Origin: Alteromonadaceae bacterium 2753L.S.0a.02
GTDB taxonomy: Bacteria; Pseudomonadota; Gammaproteobacteria; Pseudomonadales; Cellvibrionaceae
Direction: 5' to 3'
Length of the DNA: 64,000 nt
NCBI GenBank assembly: GCA_007827375.1
Contig: VISH01000002.1
Span: 1,575,001 to 1,639,000 of the forward strand
How positions within the stretch are numbered: the stretch's first letter is position 1; each line of letters starts with the position of its first letter. This document shows positions 17,099-26,467 of this stretch, piece after piece. The position numbers were made by a program, and so were the translations under genes. Below the pieces are notes generated by a model. The model was given only the letters and a program-made list of their open reading frames with translations. It did not search any database and had not been told where the DNA came from.

Positions 17099-18310
17099 CT
17101 AGCGGTAGGACTGAAGAAACGCACCAAATCGCTGTACAGCGCGGCGCAAGTCATCTTTCTGTGGCAGGAATACAATTCTGAAATGGTCGGGTTCCTGGAG
17201 ATTGAAAGCAGTACCCTGCACCAGAAGTATTTTTTCCTGCAACAGAAAATCCAGAATCAGCTGTTGATCGTCTTCGTATTTGTAAATGTTGCGATCAATT
17301 TTTGGGAACAAATAGATGGCTCCCTTGGGTTTTACGCAACTTACGCCTGGAATGTTGCTGAGCTCTTGCCACGCCAGGTCGCGCTGTTCTCGCAGACGTC
17401 CACCGGGCAAAATGAGTTCATTGATACTCTGATAGCCGCCCAGGGCGGTTTGCACAGCATACATTGCCGGGGCATTGGCGCATAAACGCATGGATGCAAG
17501 CATTTCTATGCCTTTCATAAACTCTGGCGCGCGACGTTTCGCTCCGCTTAAAATCAGCCAGCCGGAACGGAAACCTGCCAGGCGATAAGATTTTGAAAGG
17601 CCGTTGAATGTTACACATACGACGTCTTCAGCGATGCTGCCAAGGGGGATAAATTCTGCATCGTCGTATACGATTTTGCTGTAAATTTCATCGGCGAAGA
17701 TGACCAGATCGTTTTCTCGGGCCAGTTCCACGATTTGTTCCAGCAGGTCTTTGCTATAGACTGCGCCGGTGGGGTTGTTGGGGTTGATGATGACTATCGC
17801 TCGAGTGCGATCCGAGATTTTGCTGCGAATGTCTTCGATATCTGGATACCAGTCGGCTTGCTCGTCGCAACGGTAGTGCACAGCGTTGCCGCCAGCCAGA
17901 CGCACGGCGGCGGTCCATAGCGGGTAATCTGGTGAGGGAACGAGTACTTCGTCGCCGTCATTTAGGAGAGCCTGATTGGCCATCACGATCAGTTCACTTA
18001 CGCCGTTGCCTAGAAAAATGTCTTCGACTTCAACGCCCTGTACCTTTAGACGTTGGCATTCCTGCATAATGGCTTTTCGGGCCGGAAACAAACCTCGAGA
18101 TTCAGTATAGCCTTGAGCATTGCGAATATTGTGAATAACGTCGGCGATAATCTCGTCGGGCGCATCAAAACCAAAGGGGGCGGGGTTGCCAATATTTAAC
18201 TTAATAATACGGTGGCCGTCTTCTTCGAGACGCACGGCGTGTTCAAGTACGGGGCCGCGAATGTCGTAGCAAACGCCTTCCAGTTTTTTAGATTTATTGA
18301 CTTGTTTCAT
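17099..18310 (-). CDS. alaA: Glutamate-pyruvate (alanine) aminotransferase AlaA-type
   Basis: Class I/II pyridoxal-phosphate aminotransferase of 403 aa; AlaA makes alanine from pyruvate and glutamate. The N-terminus KLEGVCYDIRGPVLEHAVRLEEDGH and INPNNPTGAVY in the cofactor site match AlaA (YfbQ) rather than aspartate aminotransferases. The Schiff-base Lys is in TFNGLSKSYRLAGFRSGW, and the C-terminal substrate Arg lies in FRIVFLPQ. The downstream unknown gene is 9 bp away. Divergent from msrB, with a 44-bp gap that must hold both promoters. Confidence 0.93.
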   Translation of the reverse strand: MKQVNKSKKLEGVCYDIRGPVLEHAVRLEEDGHRIIKLNIGNPAPFGFDAPDEIIADVIHNIRNAQGYTESRGLFPARKAIMQECQRLKVQGVEVEDIFLGNGVSELIVMANQALLNDGDEVLVPSPDYPLWTAAVRLAGGNAVHYRCDEQADWYPDIEDIRSKISDRTRAIVIINPNNPTGAVYSKDLLEQIVELARENDLVIFADEIYSKIVYDDAEFIPLGSIAEDVVCVTFNGLSKSYRLAGFRSGWLILSGAKRRAPEFMKGIEMLASMRLCANAPAMYAVQTALGGYQSINELILPGGRLREQRDLAWQELSNIPGVSCVKPKGAIYLFPKIDRNIYKYEDDQQLILDFLLQEKILLVQGTAFNLQEPDHFRIVFLPQKDDLRRAVQRFGAFLQSYR

Positions 18311-18354
18311 TTTATTGTTGCATGAACCTTTAAATTCATAGTAAGAGGCTGATT

Positions 18355-18765
18355 ATGTCAGATCACACCCTAAAAGACGACGATTACTGGCGTGCCGAGT
18401 TGTCTGACGAAGAGTTCCAAATATGCCGTTTAAAGGGTACCGAGGCACCCTTCAGTGGCAAATACGTGAACAACAAGACACATGGTGTCTACCGTTGTCG
18501 CTGTTGCCAGAAACCCTTGTTCGAATCGCTTGCCAAATATGATTCCGGCTGTGGTTGGCCAAGTTTTTTTCAGCCACTGCAAGACGATGTTATTGCAGAA
18601 CAACGCGATACATCGCACGGTATGATTCGCACCGAAATTATGTGCGACGCGTGCGGGTGTCATCTTGGTCATGTGTTTACCGACGGCCCACAACCCACTG
18701 GCCTGAGGTACTGTGTAAACTCTGCTTCGCTAAGCTTTGAAGAAGGCGATTCCCGCAATGATTAG
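18355..18765 (+). CDS. msrB: Peptide-methionine (R)-S-oxide reductase MsrB
   Basis: Reduces methionine-R-sulfoxide in proteins. The 136-residue product has both zinc-binding CxxC pairs (CRCCQK and CDACG), the conserved GCGWPSF and GHVFTDGP, and the catalytic Cys in RYCVNSASL. No signal peptide, so it is cytosolic. The next gene starts inside its 3' end (8-bp overlap), implying translational coupling with the glycosylase-like gene, which is a plausible damage-repair pairing. Confidence 0.95.
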   Translation: MSDHTLKDDDYWRAELSDEEFQICRLKGTEAPFSGKYVNNKTHGVYRCRCCQKPLFESLAKYDSGCGWPSFFQPLQDDVIAEQRDTSHGMIRTEIMCDACGCHLGHVFTDGPQPTGLRYCVNSASLSFEEGDSRND

Positions 18766-19429
18766 TTTCGCCCAACTTCACGAAACGGCCATTCTCCACA
18801 AGGGGGGCGAAGACAATGTCAACGCCCTTTTACCCAGCTGCAAAACGCCTGCGCAGTTAAAAAAACAAAAAGATGCGTACTACCTCGAAAACATGTCGCT
18901 GCGAATATTTCGAGCCGGTTTAAAGCATGAAATGGTGGACAACAAGTGGCCAGCCTTCCTTACAGCCTTTAAAAAGTTCGATCCTTTTTATTGTGCCATG
19001 CTGAGCGATGAAGATATCGAGCAGTTATTGGCTAATCCGGGAATTATTCGCCATTTGGGAAAAATAAAGTCGGTGCGCGATAACGCGGCATTTGTCCGCC
19101 AAGTGGCAGGGGAACATAAAAGTTTTGGTCATTGGCTTGCGGATTGGCCGGCTGATGATTTGGTGGAACTTTGGCAATTACTCAAAAAGCACGGTACCCA
19201 GTTAGGCGGCATGTCGGGCGCTTATTTTTTGCGGATGGTGGGCAAAGACACCTTTTTATTGACCCGGGATGTCGTTGCAGTGCTCATCGCACAGGGGGTG
19301 ATCACCAAAAACCCGACCGCCAAGAAAGAACTGACCCAAGTGCAAAAGGCGTTTTCGACTTGGCAGCAGGAAAGTGGTCGACCGTTTTGTGAGATTAGCC
19401 GGATAGTGGCGATGACCGTGCTCGGCTAA
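18758..19429 (+). CDS. DNA-3-methyladenine glycosylase I-like protein
   Basis: A 223-residue helical protein resembling the Tag family (3-methyladenine excision). Family-like stretches are the helix FDPFYCAMLSDEDIEQLL followed by the very characteristic NPGIIRHLGKIKSVRDNA. The zinc-binding Cys/His pattern at the termini of E. coli Tag is not evident, so it is a divergent member. The start at 18758 overlaps the end of msrB by 8 bp; a longer start at 18737 lies wholly inside msrB. Its stop overlaps the convergent gene by 4 bp. Confidence 0.78.
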   Translation: MISFAQLHETAILHKGGEDNVNALLPSCKTPAQLKKQKDAYYLENMSLRIFRAGLKHEMVDNKWPAFLTAFKKFDPFYCAMLSDEDIEQLLANPGIIRHLGKIKSVRDNAAFVRQVAGEHKSFGHWLADWPADDLVELWQLLKKHGTQLGGMSGAYFLRMVGKDTFLLTRDVVAVLIAQGVITKNPTAKKELTQVQKAFSTWQQESGRPFCEISRIVAMTVLG

Positions 19430-20217
19430 TCGTAAGCGTGTTTCTTCTTCCAAACCTCTTCGTCTGAGCCGAATTTATCCCATTCTTCAGCGATTTGTTC
19501 CTGCTCGGCGATTTCTTCAGCGGAGGCAGGCTTTGTGGACTCAAGCTCTGCCAGTCGGGCTCGCAGCTGCTCAATGGCCAGCTTCTGTTGTTGAATGCGC
19601 GTATCAAACTGTCCTGGCCGACCTTCGCGCAGCATCAGTTTTACGCAGAGGTCGAAGTAGTGAATCGCTAATTTGAGTTTGTCTGACTGTTGAGCTTGAC
19701 GCCCCAGCAGGCTGTAGTTGTCAACAGTGAGCTGCAGCACCATTTGTTTGATCTGGCTGCGATAACCTTCTGCATGGGTGTGGCTTACCGTGCCTTTGCG
19801 CTCCAGCTGAAAAATAAAACGATGCAACTCCTCCAGGCACATTTTCACCTCTTTAATCTGCTGTGGATTTTCGAGTACCACGGGGTCACTGGGGCGCGCC
19901 TGGCGCTGGGTTTCCTGCAGTTGCTGGGTCACTGCCTGCAAATCCTGAAGATGGGATGGTTCCCGAGGCTCGAGTTTCGATAACTGCTCACATACATCAA
20001 TGAGGCTTCGCTGCACCAGAAGAGTGAGTTCGCGTGGTAAAAACCCCTTCGGGAAGCCATTAATCATAAACTTGAAGTTGCGCAGGCGCGATTTGAGGGC
20101 TGCAGTTACTCGCAAACGTTGTTCACGTTTCTGGCGCAGGGTTTGCGACACGAATGCGTAGCACACCAGTATGGCCAGCAGCACAACTATGGTGACAATG
20201 ATGTTTACCGAAGACAT
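19426..20217 (-). CDS. Membrane-anchored helical protein of unknown function
   Basis: A 263-residue protein with one N-terminal membrane segment (about residues 5-24, IIVTIVVLLAILVCYAFVSQ) and a long cytoplasmic helical region ending in an acidic tail, QIAEEWDKFGSDEEVW. The start at 20217 is chosen because GGAG lies 6-9 nt upstream and the membrane segment then sits at the N-terminus; the open frame extends to 20289. No enzymatic motif is seen. It overlaps the stop of the glycosylase-like gene by 4 bp. Unknown. Confidence 0.75.
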   Translation of the reverse strand: MSSVNIIVTIVVLLAILVCYAFVSQTLRQKREQRLRVTAALKSRLRNFKFMINGFPKGFLPRELTLLVQRSLIDVCEQLSKLEPREPSHLQDLQAVTQQLQETQRQARPSDPVVLENPQQIKEVKMCLEELHRFIFQLERKGTVSHTHAEGYRSQIKQMVLQLTVDNYSLLGRQAQQSDKLKLAIHYFDLCVKLMLREGRPGQFDTRIQQQKLAIEQLRARLAELESTKPASAEEIAEQEQIAEEWDKFGSDEEVWKKKHAYD

Positions 20218-20433
20218 GGTACTCCGAGGGTGTGGGGGAATTGGAAGTGCCTCTTCTACAAGGCTAGTCAGAGACTTGCACTTGTGCAAACTGGTAAAGA
20301 GCTAAGCGGTTGTTTTTGTGGGGGATTTAGGCAATATTCGCCTTTCTGAATACGGCGCCTTTTGCTACATATCGGCAAATCTAAATTTATTCTCAGGCGC
20401 GTAATGAAATCGAAAAAATTTTAGGGTAACAGC

Positions 20434-20462
20434 TTGACAGCCTAGGGTACTGTCAATAGAAT
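20434..20462 (+). promoter_or_regulatory. Sigma-70 promoter of the tRNA-Glu/tRNA-Gly unit
   Basis: TTGACA (20434-20439), a 17-bp spacer and TAGAAT (20457-20462), followed by a G/C-rich discriminator (GCGCGC) typical of stringently controlled tRNA promoters. It lies 36 bp before the first tRNA. Confidence 0.8.
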
Positions 20463-20498
20463 GCGCGCTCTCTGAAACGACGAGCACTTCAGACTTTT

Positions 20499-20574
20499 GT
20501 CCCCTTCGTCTAGAGGCCTAGGACACCGCCCTTTCACGGCGGTAACAGGGGTTCGAATCCCCTAGGGGACGCCA
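20499..20574 (+). tRNA. tRNA-Glu (TTC)
   Basis: Cloverleaf of 76 nt with encoded CCA. The acceptor GTCCCCT pairs with AGGGGAC; the anticodon loop CTTTCAC gives anticodon TTC; the T-arm carries GTTCGAATC. First gene of a two-tRNA transcript. Confidence 0.97.
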
Positions 20575-20576
20575 TT

Positions 20577-20652
<76 letters not shown>

Positions 20653-20725
20653 GTTACAATCCATCGGCAATGCCGATTGTCGCGAACACTGCTAGTGTTG
20701 AGTCATTAGTAGCCATGTTCCAATT

Positions 20726-20757
20726 AAAAAGCGCACCCACAGGTAGCGCTTTTTTTT
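20726..20757 (+). terminator. Intrinsic terminator after the tRNA-Glu/tRNA-Gly unit
   Basis: Stem AAAAAGCGC / GCGCTTTTT with an 11-base loop, followed by a run of T. It ends the tRNA transcript 74 bp after tRNA-Gly and 95 bp before the ABC transporter gene. Confidence 0.85.
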
Positions 20758-20852
20758 CGCCTCACCAGAACACTTATTTGTACTCTACTAATTGACAGGG
20801 CCATGCCACCTGATCAGTTACAATAGATTTTTGGTCAACAACTAAAGACGCC

Positions 20853-21833
20853 ATGAATAACCGAAACACAGCCTCGCTACAGGCAGTTCCTGCGGCATTA
20901 GAGATTGAACAGCTCAGCAAAGTCTACGACAACCAATTTGAAGCCCTTAAAGGCATTAGCCTCAAAGTGGAGCAGGGCGATTTTTTTGCACTGCTCGGGC
21001 CTAATGGGGCCGGCAAATCCACCACTATTGGCATACTGTGCTCCCTGGTAAAAAAAACCTCCGGTAAGGTACGAATCTTCGGGCACGACATCGACAAGGC
21101 CTTTTCTCAGGCAAAACAGTACCTTGGTGTGGTTCCCCAGGAATTTAATTTCAACATGTTTGAGAAAGTGTTGGATATTGTCGTCCATCAGGCAGGCTAC
21201 TATGGTTTGCCGAACGGTGTCGCTATGCAGCGTGCGGAGACCTACCTCAGAAAGTTGGGGTTGTGGGAGAAACGCCACTCTCAGGCCCGCGGTCTATCCG
21301 GCGGTATGAAGCGCAGATTGCTTATTGCTCGGGCATTGGTTCACGAACCGCAGCTTTTGATTTTGGACGAACCCACGGCTGGCGTTGATATTGAGCTTCG
21401 TCGTTCCATGTGGGAATTTTTAAAAGAAATCAATGCCGCTGGTACAACGATTATCCTTACCACGCATTATCTTGAAGAAGCGGAAAACCTGTGCCGCAAT
21501 GTCGCTATCATCAATCATGGTGAATTGGTTGAAAACACAACAGTCAAGAATCTTTTAAAACAATTGAATACCGAAACTTTTGTGTTGGATTGTCGAGACT
21601 CTATTGGCAACGAGATCTCTGTTGCCGGTTATCAGCTCTCCAAAGCCGATGATTCCACGTTAGAAGTAACGGTTCAAAGCGGAACCGCACTTAACGGGCT
21701 TTTCAGTGCGCTGGCGCAACAAGGGGTTGAAGTGGTGAGCATGCGTAATAAGGTCAATCGACTCGAAGAGCTATTTGTAGAGTTGGTTGCCAATAGCGAA
21801 GGCCGCAGCAGTGTTTCAGGAGCCGCCGTATGA
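20853..21833 (+). CDS. ABC-2 type exporter ATP-binding protein (YadG-like)
   Basis: ATPase subunit of a small ABC-2 exporter. Walker A is GPNGAGKSTT, the signature is LSGGMKRRL, Walker B is LLILDEPTAGVD, and the switch His is in ILTTHYLEEAE. After the nucleotide-binding domain (about 15-235) there is a C-terminal extension of about 90 residues typical of this class. 326 aa. The stop overlaps the start of the permease gene by 4 bp (ATGA), so the two form one translationally coupled unit. The substrate is unknown; E. coli YadGH is likewise uncharacterised. Confidence 0.93.
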   Translation: MNNRNTASLQAVPAALEIEQLSKVYDNQFEALKGISLKVEQGDFFALLGPNGAGKSTTIGILCSLVKKTSGKVRIFGHDIDKAFSQAKQYLGVVPQEFNFNMFEKVLDIVVHQAGYYGLPNGVAMQRAETYLRKLGLWEKRHSQARGLSGGMKRRLLIARALVHEPQLLILDEPTAGVDIELRRSMWEFLKEINAAGTTIILTTHYLEEAENLCRNVAIINHGELVENTTVKNLLKQLNTETFVLDCRDSIGNEISVAGYQLSKADDSTLEVTVQSGTALNGLFSALAQQGVEVVSMRNKVNRLEELFVELVANSEGRSSVSGAAV

Positions 21834-22603
21834 ATGCAAGCCAGCAGTTGATTGCCTATAAAACGATTGTGCGTAAAGAAGTGCGTCGCTTCACGCGAAT
21901 TTGGGTGCAAACCCTAATACCGCCAGTGATTACCATGGCGCTGTATTTTGTAATTTTCGGGAGTCTTATCGGTTCTCGCATCGGAGACATGGGCGGGTTC
22001 GATTATATGTCATTTGTTGTTCCCGGCTTGATTATGATGTCGATTATCAACAACTCCTACTCCAATGTGGTGTCTTCTTTTTATTCTGCGAAATTTACAA
22101 AAAGCATTGAAGAAATCCAGGTAAGTCCGACGCCAAACTATATTATTTTACTCGGTTACGTGAGCGGCGGAGTGCTGCGCGGCTTAATTGTTGGGGGGAT
22201 AGTCACCTTAATATCGCTGTTCTTTACTCACCTGCACATTCACAGCCCCTTGGTAACTGTTTCGGTAATTCTGCTCACCTCGGTATTGTTTTCCATTGCC
22301 GGCATGATTAATGCGATATTTGCCAACTCCTTTGACGATATTTCCATTATCCCCACTTTCGTATTGACTCCACTCACTTATTTGGGCGGTGTGTTTTATT
22401 CGATAAGCCTACTACCGGAGTTTTGGCAGGGCGTCTCCAAATTAAACCCCGTACTATACATGGTGAATGCGTTTAGGTACGGCATTTTGGGGGTATCCGA
22501 CGTGAGTGTTGGCGGCGCTTTTTTAGGTATTTTGGTATTTTTGGTATTGCTATTCAGCTATTGTTTATACCTGTTGAATTACGGCAAAAAATTGCGAAAT
22601 TGA
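21830..22603 (+). CDS. ABC-2 type exporter permease (YadH-like)
   Basis: Membrane partner of the preceding ATPase. 257 residues with about six membrane segments in the ABC2_membrane arrangement; the region KSIEEIQVSPTPNYIILLGY between segments 2 and 3 and the TPLTYLGGVFYSI motif match the family. The start overlaps the ATPase stop. queF follows 5 bp later on the same strand, so the transporter and queF may share a transcript without an obvious functional link. Confidence 0.92.
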   Translation: MNASQQLIAYKTIVRKEVRRFTRIWVQTLIPPVITMALYFVIFGSLIGSRIGDMGGFDYMSFVVPGLIMMSIINNSYSNVVSSFYSAKFTKSIEEIQVSPTPNYIILLGYVSGGVLRGLIVGGIVTLISLFFTHLHIHSPLVTVSVILLTSVLFSIAGMINAIFANSFDDISIIPTFVLTPLTYLGGVFYSISLLPEFWQGVSKLNPVLYMVNAFRYGILGVSDVSVGGAFLGILVFLVLLFSYCLYLLNYGKKLRN

Positions 22604-22608
22604 GTTTT

Positions 22609-23445
22609 ATGTCTGATAAAAATGCCAAGGCAAGTTTGCTGGGTGAGGAAGCGAGTTACCCCACTAAATATACTCCCGAACTGTTACAAGCCATCGCACG
22701 GGTTGATTCTCGCGTTAAATTGGGAAAATCCCTGCCCCCAATGTCAGGGGTCGATATCTGGACGGCTTACGAAGTCTCGTGGCTGACCCCTCAGGGTAAA
22801 CCCCAAGTTGCTATCGCGCGTTTTGTTTTTTCGAGCGCGAGCCCGGCGATCATTGAGTCCAAATCATTTAAATATTATTTAAACTCACTTAATCAGCACA
22901 CGTTTGAATCTCAAAATACGCTACAACAAACCCTCGAAAGTGACCTCACCGCTGCCTGTGGTGCACCCGTTGGAGTGCAATTGTTCTCCATCGACGAATA
23001 CGAAGGGATTGCTCGCCTGCCAGGCCTTTGTGTGGACAACTTGGATGCTGAGCAATACGCCTATCAGCCCAGTGCAACTTTGCTTAGATTTTCAGAAAAC
23101 ACCGTTGTAAACGACATGTTTAACAGTCACCTGCTAAAAAGTAATTGCCCGGTAACCGGGCAACCGGACTGGGCGTCAGTTTGGATTCGTTACTCGGGTT
23201 TGGCATTGCAACCCCAGAGTTTTTTAGCGTATGTGGTTTCGTTTCGCAGCCATCAGGATTTCCACGAAAACTGTATTGAACGGATGTTTTGTGATTTGTG
23301 GGGAAGTGGTAAATTGAATTCACTGGAGGTGTACGCGCTTTATACCCGACGTGGCGGCCTTGATATCAATCCTTACCGCAGTAGCGAAGAGCTGGCTTCG
23401 CAACCCCCTGAAGTGTTGTTGAAACTTCGTATCGCCAGGCAGTAG
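22609..23445 (+). CDS. queF: NADPH-dependent 7-cyano-7-deazaguanine reductase QueF
   Basis: Reduces preQ0 to preQ1 in queuosine synthesis, the only known nitrile-reducing enzyme type. 278 aa is the long, two-domain form as in E. coli (282). The catalytic Cys is in LKSNCPVTGQPDWASV and the QueF motif is ESKSFKYYLNSLNQ. The start at 22609 is chosen because MSDKN lies just after the permease stop; the longer frame to 22561 lies inside the permease gene. A T-fold protein of the QueD kind is at 30515 on the other strand, not linked. Confidence 0.95.
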   Translation: MSDKNAKASLLGEEASYPTKYTPELLQAIARVDSRVKLGKSLPPMSGVDIWTAYEVSWLTPQGKPQVAIARFVFSSASPAIIESKSFKYYLNSLNQHTFESQNTLQQTLESDLTAACGAPVGVQLFSIDEYEGIARLPGLCVDNLDAEQYAYQPSATLLRFSENTVVNDMFNSHLLKSNCPVTGQPDWASVWIRYSGLALQPQSFLAYVVSFRSHQDFHENCIERMFCDLWGSGKLNSLEVYALYTRRGGLDINPYRSSEELASQPPEVLLKLRIARQ

Positions 23446-23446
23446 A

Positions 23447-24838
23447 TTACTTAATCACTTTGTCTCTTAAACGGTCAGCGGCCCGCTGTAGCGTATCCAC
23501 TACACGCTCTTTATCGTAATTTTTTATTTTTTCAAGGTCCATATGCATTGAAAAGCCTTCGGCATTTTCTTCGAAGTAACTCTGGTGACGGCCAAGATCT
23601 TTTCTAAAATCCACCACCTGATAAACCTTAATGGGGTGGCTGAATCCTTTGGCTTTAATCTCGCCTTTGTCGCGGCACATAATTACATCTTTAACCAGTG
23701 ACCAAGTTTCATGCGATATTAAAATTTCCCCAGGGTCTGCGGCGGATTCCAGACGACTGGCAAGATTTACATGTGTGCCCAGTACTGTGTAGTCCATGTA
23801 ATGGTTGGTGCCGAAAGAGCCTACGGTGCAGTAACCTGTGTTGATCCCCATTCGGATTTGCAAGGGTTTTTTAATGCCCTGGTTGTACCACCTGGTTTGT
23901 AATTCCTTCATTTTTTTACGCATCTCAATCGCCATTGCCAGGCAGCGGATACAGTCGGCCTTGAGGCCCTCACTTTGGGTATCACCAAATATAACCATCA
24001 CCGCGTCGCCCATGAATTTATCGATGGTACCGCGATGTTTGGTGGCGATATTGACCATTTCCGTGAGGTAGGTGTTGAGCAGATCTGTGAGGGTTTCCGC
24101 CTCAAGCTCTTCAGAGAGCGAACTGAAACCCCGGATATCGGAAAAGAATACGGTTATACGTTTGCGTTCCGATGTCAGTGTGTGTTCGCGACCTTCATTG
24201 ACGGCTTTCCAGACGGTCGGGGTTAGATACCTTGCCAGTTTGTAGGTGCGCAGTTTGTAGAGGGTTTGCTCGTTGAGTAATTTTTTATTGAGTAAATCCA
24301 ATTTGTGCATACGCGAGTGTACAAAGATGGCGTATGCGCAAAAATAAGTAAAAATGCCAATGAGACTAACAACGCTAATTTCGAGCTTATCGGATAGCAC
24401 CCATTTGGGATCGCGCACCAACAGCGTCAAACCAATGCCACCGACAAACGCGAGGTTGTCGATCATCCACTTCCTAAAACCACCGTTAATGAGGCTGTTA
24501 AACTGCACCATGGTGATAAACAAAATGGACGGTAAAATACTAAAATTGGAAAGGCCCAGTACAATGCCGATAATTACGGCATCTGCAGTCATTACGTTGT
24601 CGAAAATTTTCGCACGCTTTTCATCATAAACGCGACGGCGTAACCACAGAAAGGTTGTTATCGCGTATGCCAAGATCGCGAGTACCGCGACGGCGTCCAG
24701 CAGGTTAATGTTTGGCCAGTCCATGTGCACAGTAATCGTGCCTGCAGCGGCAAAGCAAATAAGGGTTCTAATATCATTCTGGCGAAGGGAGAAGTCTGCA
24801 GCCAGTTTGTCAGTTACCTGCGGGGAGGAGCCGGGCAT
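23447..24838 (-). CDS. Membrane-bound class III adenylate/guanylate cyclase
   Basis: A 463-residue protein with an N-terminal membrane region of about six segments (roughly residues 25-195) and a C-terminal class III cyclase domain (about 220-420). The two metal-binding Asp are in VFFSDIRGFSSL and FMGDAVMVIFG; the Lys just before the latter favours ATP as substrate; the transition-state motif is VNLASRLES. The layout resembles gammaproteobacterial CyaB-type enzymes that make cAMP for Vfr/CRP. The input signal is unknown. Convergent with queF (one base apart). Followed upstream, on the same strand, by the coiled-coil gene, 109 bp away. Confidence 0.92.
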   Translation of the reverse strand: MPGSSPQVTDKLAADFSLRQNDIRTLICFAAAGTITVHMDWPNINLLDAVAVLAILAYAITTFLWLRRRVYDEKRAKIFDNVMTADAVIIGIVLGLSNFSILPSILFITMVQFNSLINGGFRKWMIDNLAFVGGIGLTLLVRDPKWVLSDKLEISVVSLIGIFTYFCAYAIFVHSRMHKLDLLNKKLLNEQTLYKLRTYKLARYLTPTVWKAVNEGREHTLTSERKRITVFFSDIRGFSSLSEELEAETLTDLLNTYLTEMVNIATKHRGTIDKFMGDAVMVIFGDTQSEGLKADCIRCLAMAIEMRKKMKELQTRWYNQGIKKPLQIRMGINTGYCTVGSFGTNHYMDYTVLGTHVNLASRLESAADPGEILISHETWSLVKDVIMCRDKGEIKAKGFSHPIKVYQVVDFRKDLGRHQSYFEENAEGFSMHMDLEKIKNYDKERVVDTLQRAADRLRDKVIK

Positions 24839-24947
24839 TTAGTTACCTGTGTTTATTTTGTTTTGTATCCCGTCGAAGTATGGATCGCGGAGCCCGATAT
24901 TCTAACGTGTTGCACCAGTAGCTGGCCATGGGGTTTTAGCTGCTGTG

Positions 24948-26204
24948 TCACTGCTGTAGCTTCAGGTCTAAGAATTTTTCTTCCAGTTCCGCATATTTGT
25001 TTTCCAATTCACCCATTTCTTTTTTGAGTCGGCGCACTTCACCGGCATCATCACTGGGCGGCGCTGAGTGTTTGGCGTTTTGTAATTTGCTCATCAGGCG
25101 GCGATTTTCGGATTTCAAACTGTAGAGTTGCATTTCATAGTCGTCGTTTTGGTCACGCAGCTCTTTCAATTCAGTTTTAATCTGAGGCAGTCTGGTGAGG
25201 CGTGATTTCAGTTGTTCCAGCTCCTTGTTGGCTGTGGTCAACTCATCTTCAAGGAGTTGGATACAAGTTTCGGATTCCTGCACAAATCGTATTTGCTTTT
25301 GCAATTGCCCTTGCAACTCGTGGACAACCTGTTCGGTTTGCTCTGCGGAAGTGGATTCTTTCAACTTACGTTGTAATTCAGTGATGATTCGGTGCTGGTC
25401 TGCGGCTACCGCCCGCAAATGACGAATTTCGCCGGCTGAGCCATCGGTTTTATTTGTGTCTGCCGATAAAATGCTGACTCCGTCGATGCCGTTTTCGATG
25501 AGCGTTCCCAGTTCGCCATAATTGGAATGGTAGGATTGTAATACTGATTCAATCGCTTCGGCGTTTTCACTGCCCGCTGCGAGTTGGGTGAGTTCATCGA
25601 AGTGATTTTGGGCAGTATCTTTACAGGATTCCCACTTTTCCTCCAAATCGAAATACAGGGCCTTAAAACGCTCGAGGTTGGAGACCCTTTTCTTTGCAGC
25701 AGTAAGTTCGTCGCGCAGCGCATCCATTTCTGCGGAGTCTGTGTCGTCGCTGCTCGCATAGGTACTCTGATATTGCAGTAACTGCTCATACTTGCGCTCG
25801 AGGAGTTTCCAGTCGGTAAATTTGGCGTGTTTTCCTGTGTTGGCCTCCTTTTCTGCCAACAGAATCGCGTATCGCAGAGCTGCCGCTCTCCGAGGCAATG
25901 GGGTGTCTGGGTCCAGATCGAGGACAATATCCTTTCCTTGCCCGAGTTCCTGGTGGTGAGATTTGGTTTGATCGATGTGGGTGTTTAAAAATGCAGTGTA
26001 ATTTTGTGCTGGAGCAGGCACCTCTTTCTTGGCCTTTTCTGCTCGAGCTAAGCGCAAATCAGCAACCAGTTGGGTCATGCGTTCCTGCAGCTTTCTCACC
26101 AATGTTCGCAGCGAACGGTTTTGAAATACTAAAAACATGCACACAACCACCAATAGCGCGGCGACTTCGACAGCGGCGATAAGATAGAGGTTTGGTAGCT
26201 GCAT
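24948..26204 (-). CDS. Membrane-anchored coiled-coil protein of unknown function
   Basis: A 418-residue protein with one N-terminal membrane segment (about residues 6-27) followed by continuous coiled coil to the C-terminus. A conserved-looking element at 25239-25280 reads QESETCIQLLEDEL and closely matches ESEQCIKMLEDEL in the left-edge protein (767-805); the spacing after a preceding IIxxLxxxL element is similar too. A role in organising a membrane-linked complex is conceivable but not shown. Same strand as the cyclase gene, which follows it 109 bp downstream, so they may be one transcript. Confidence 0.78.
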   Translation of the reverse strand: MQLPNLYLIAAVEVAALLVVVCMFLVFQNRSLRTLVRKLQERMTQLVADLRLARAEKAKKEVPAPAQNYTAFLNTHIDQTKSHHQELGQGKDIVLDLDPDTPLPRRAAALRYAILLAEKEANTGKHAKFTDWKLLERKYEQLLQYQSTYASSDDTDSAEMDALRDELTAAKKRVSNLERFKALYFDLEEKWESCKDTAQNHFDELTQLAAGSENAEAIESVLQSYHSNYGELGTLIENGIDGVSILSADTNKTDGSAGEIRHLRAVAADQHRIITELQRKLKESTSAEQTEQVVHELQGQLQKQIRFVQESETCIQLLEDELTTANKELEQLKSRLTRLPQIKTELKELRDQNDDYEMQLYSLKSENRRLMSKLQNAKHSAPPSDDAGEVRRLKKEMGELENKYAELEEKFLDLKLQQ

Positions 26205-26378
26205 TCACAGTTTCCTTGAAAACCACGCGGAGGAACCGGTGCCGAGAGCGGCCCAGTGTTAAAGAAGTATGGCCGACAAACTTATCAAAATCGACTTTTT
26301 GGCTATAAAACAGTCACCGTTTAAACCGTTACGGCAGAACACCCATTCCACAGGGCGGAAACTGGTACCAACTGAGGA

Positions 26379-26407
26379 TTGCGTTTGCCCCAAGCTTTGT
26401 GTATTGT
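26379..26407 (+). promoter_or_regulatory. Putative promoter of tRNA-Ser
   Basis: TTGCGT (26379-26384), an exact 17-bp spacer and TATTGT (26402-26407), followed by a GC-rich discriminator. It lies 60 bp before tRNA-Ser. The boxes match the sigma-70 consensus at 4 of 6 positions each, so this is plausible rather than certain. Confidence 0.5.
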
Positions 26408-26467
26408 GTGCCGCCTTTCGGGGCAGCCGCTAAACAAACAACGAGTTCCGAAGTAGATTTCAGATCC

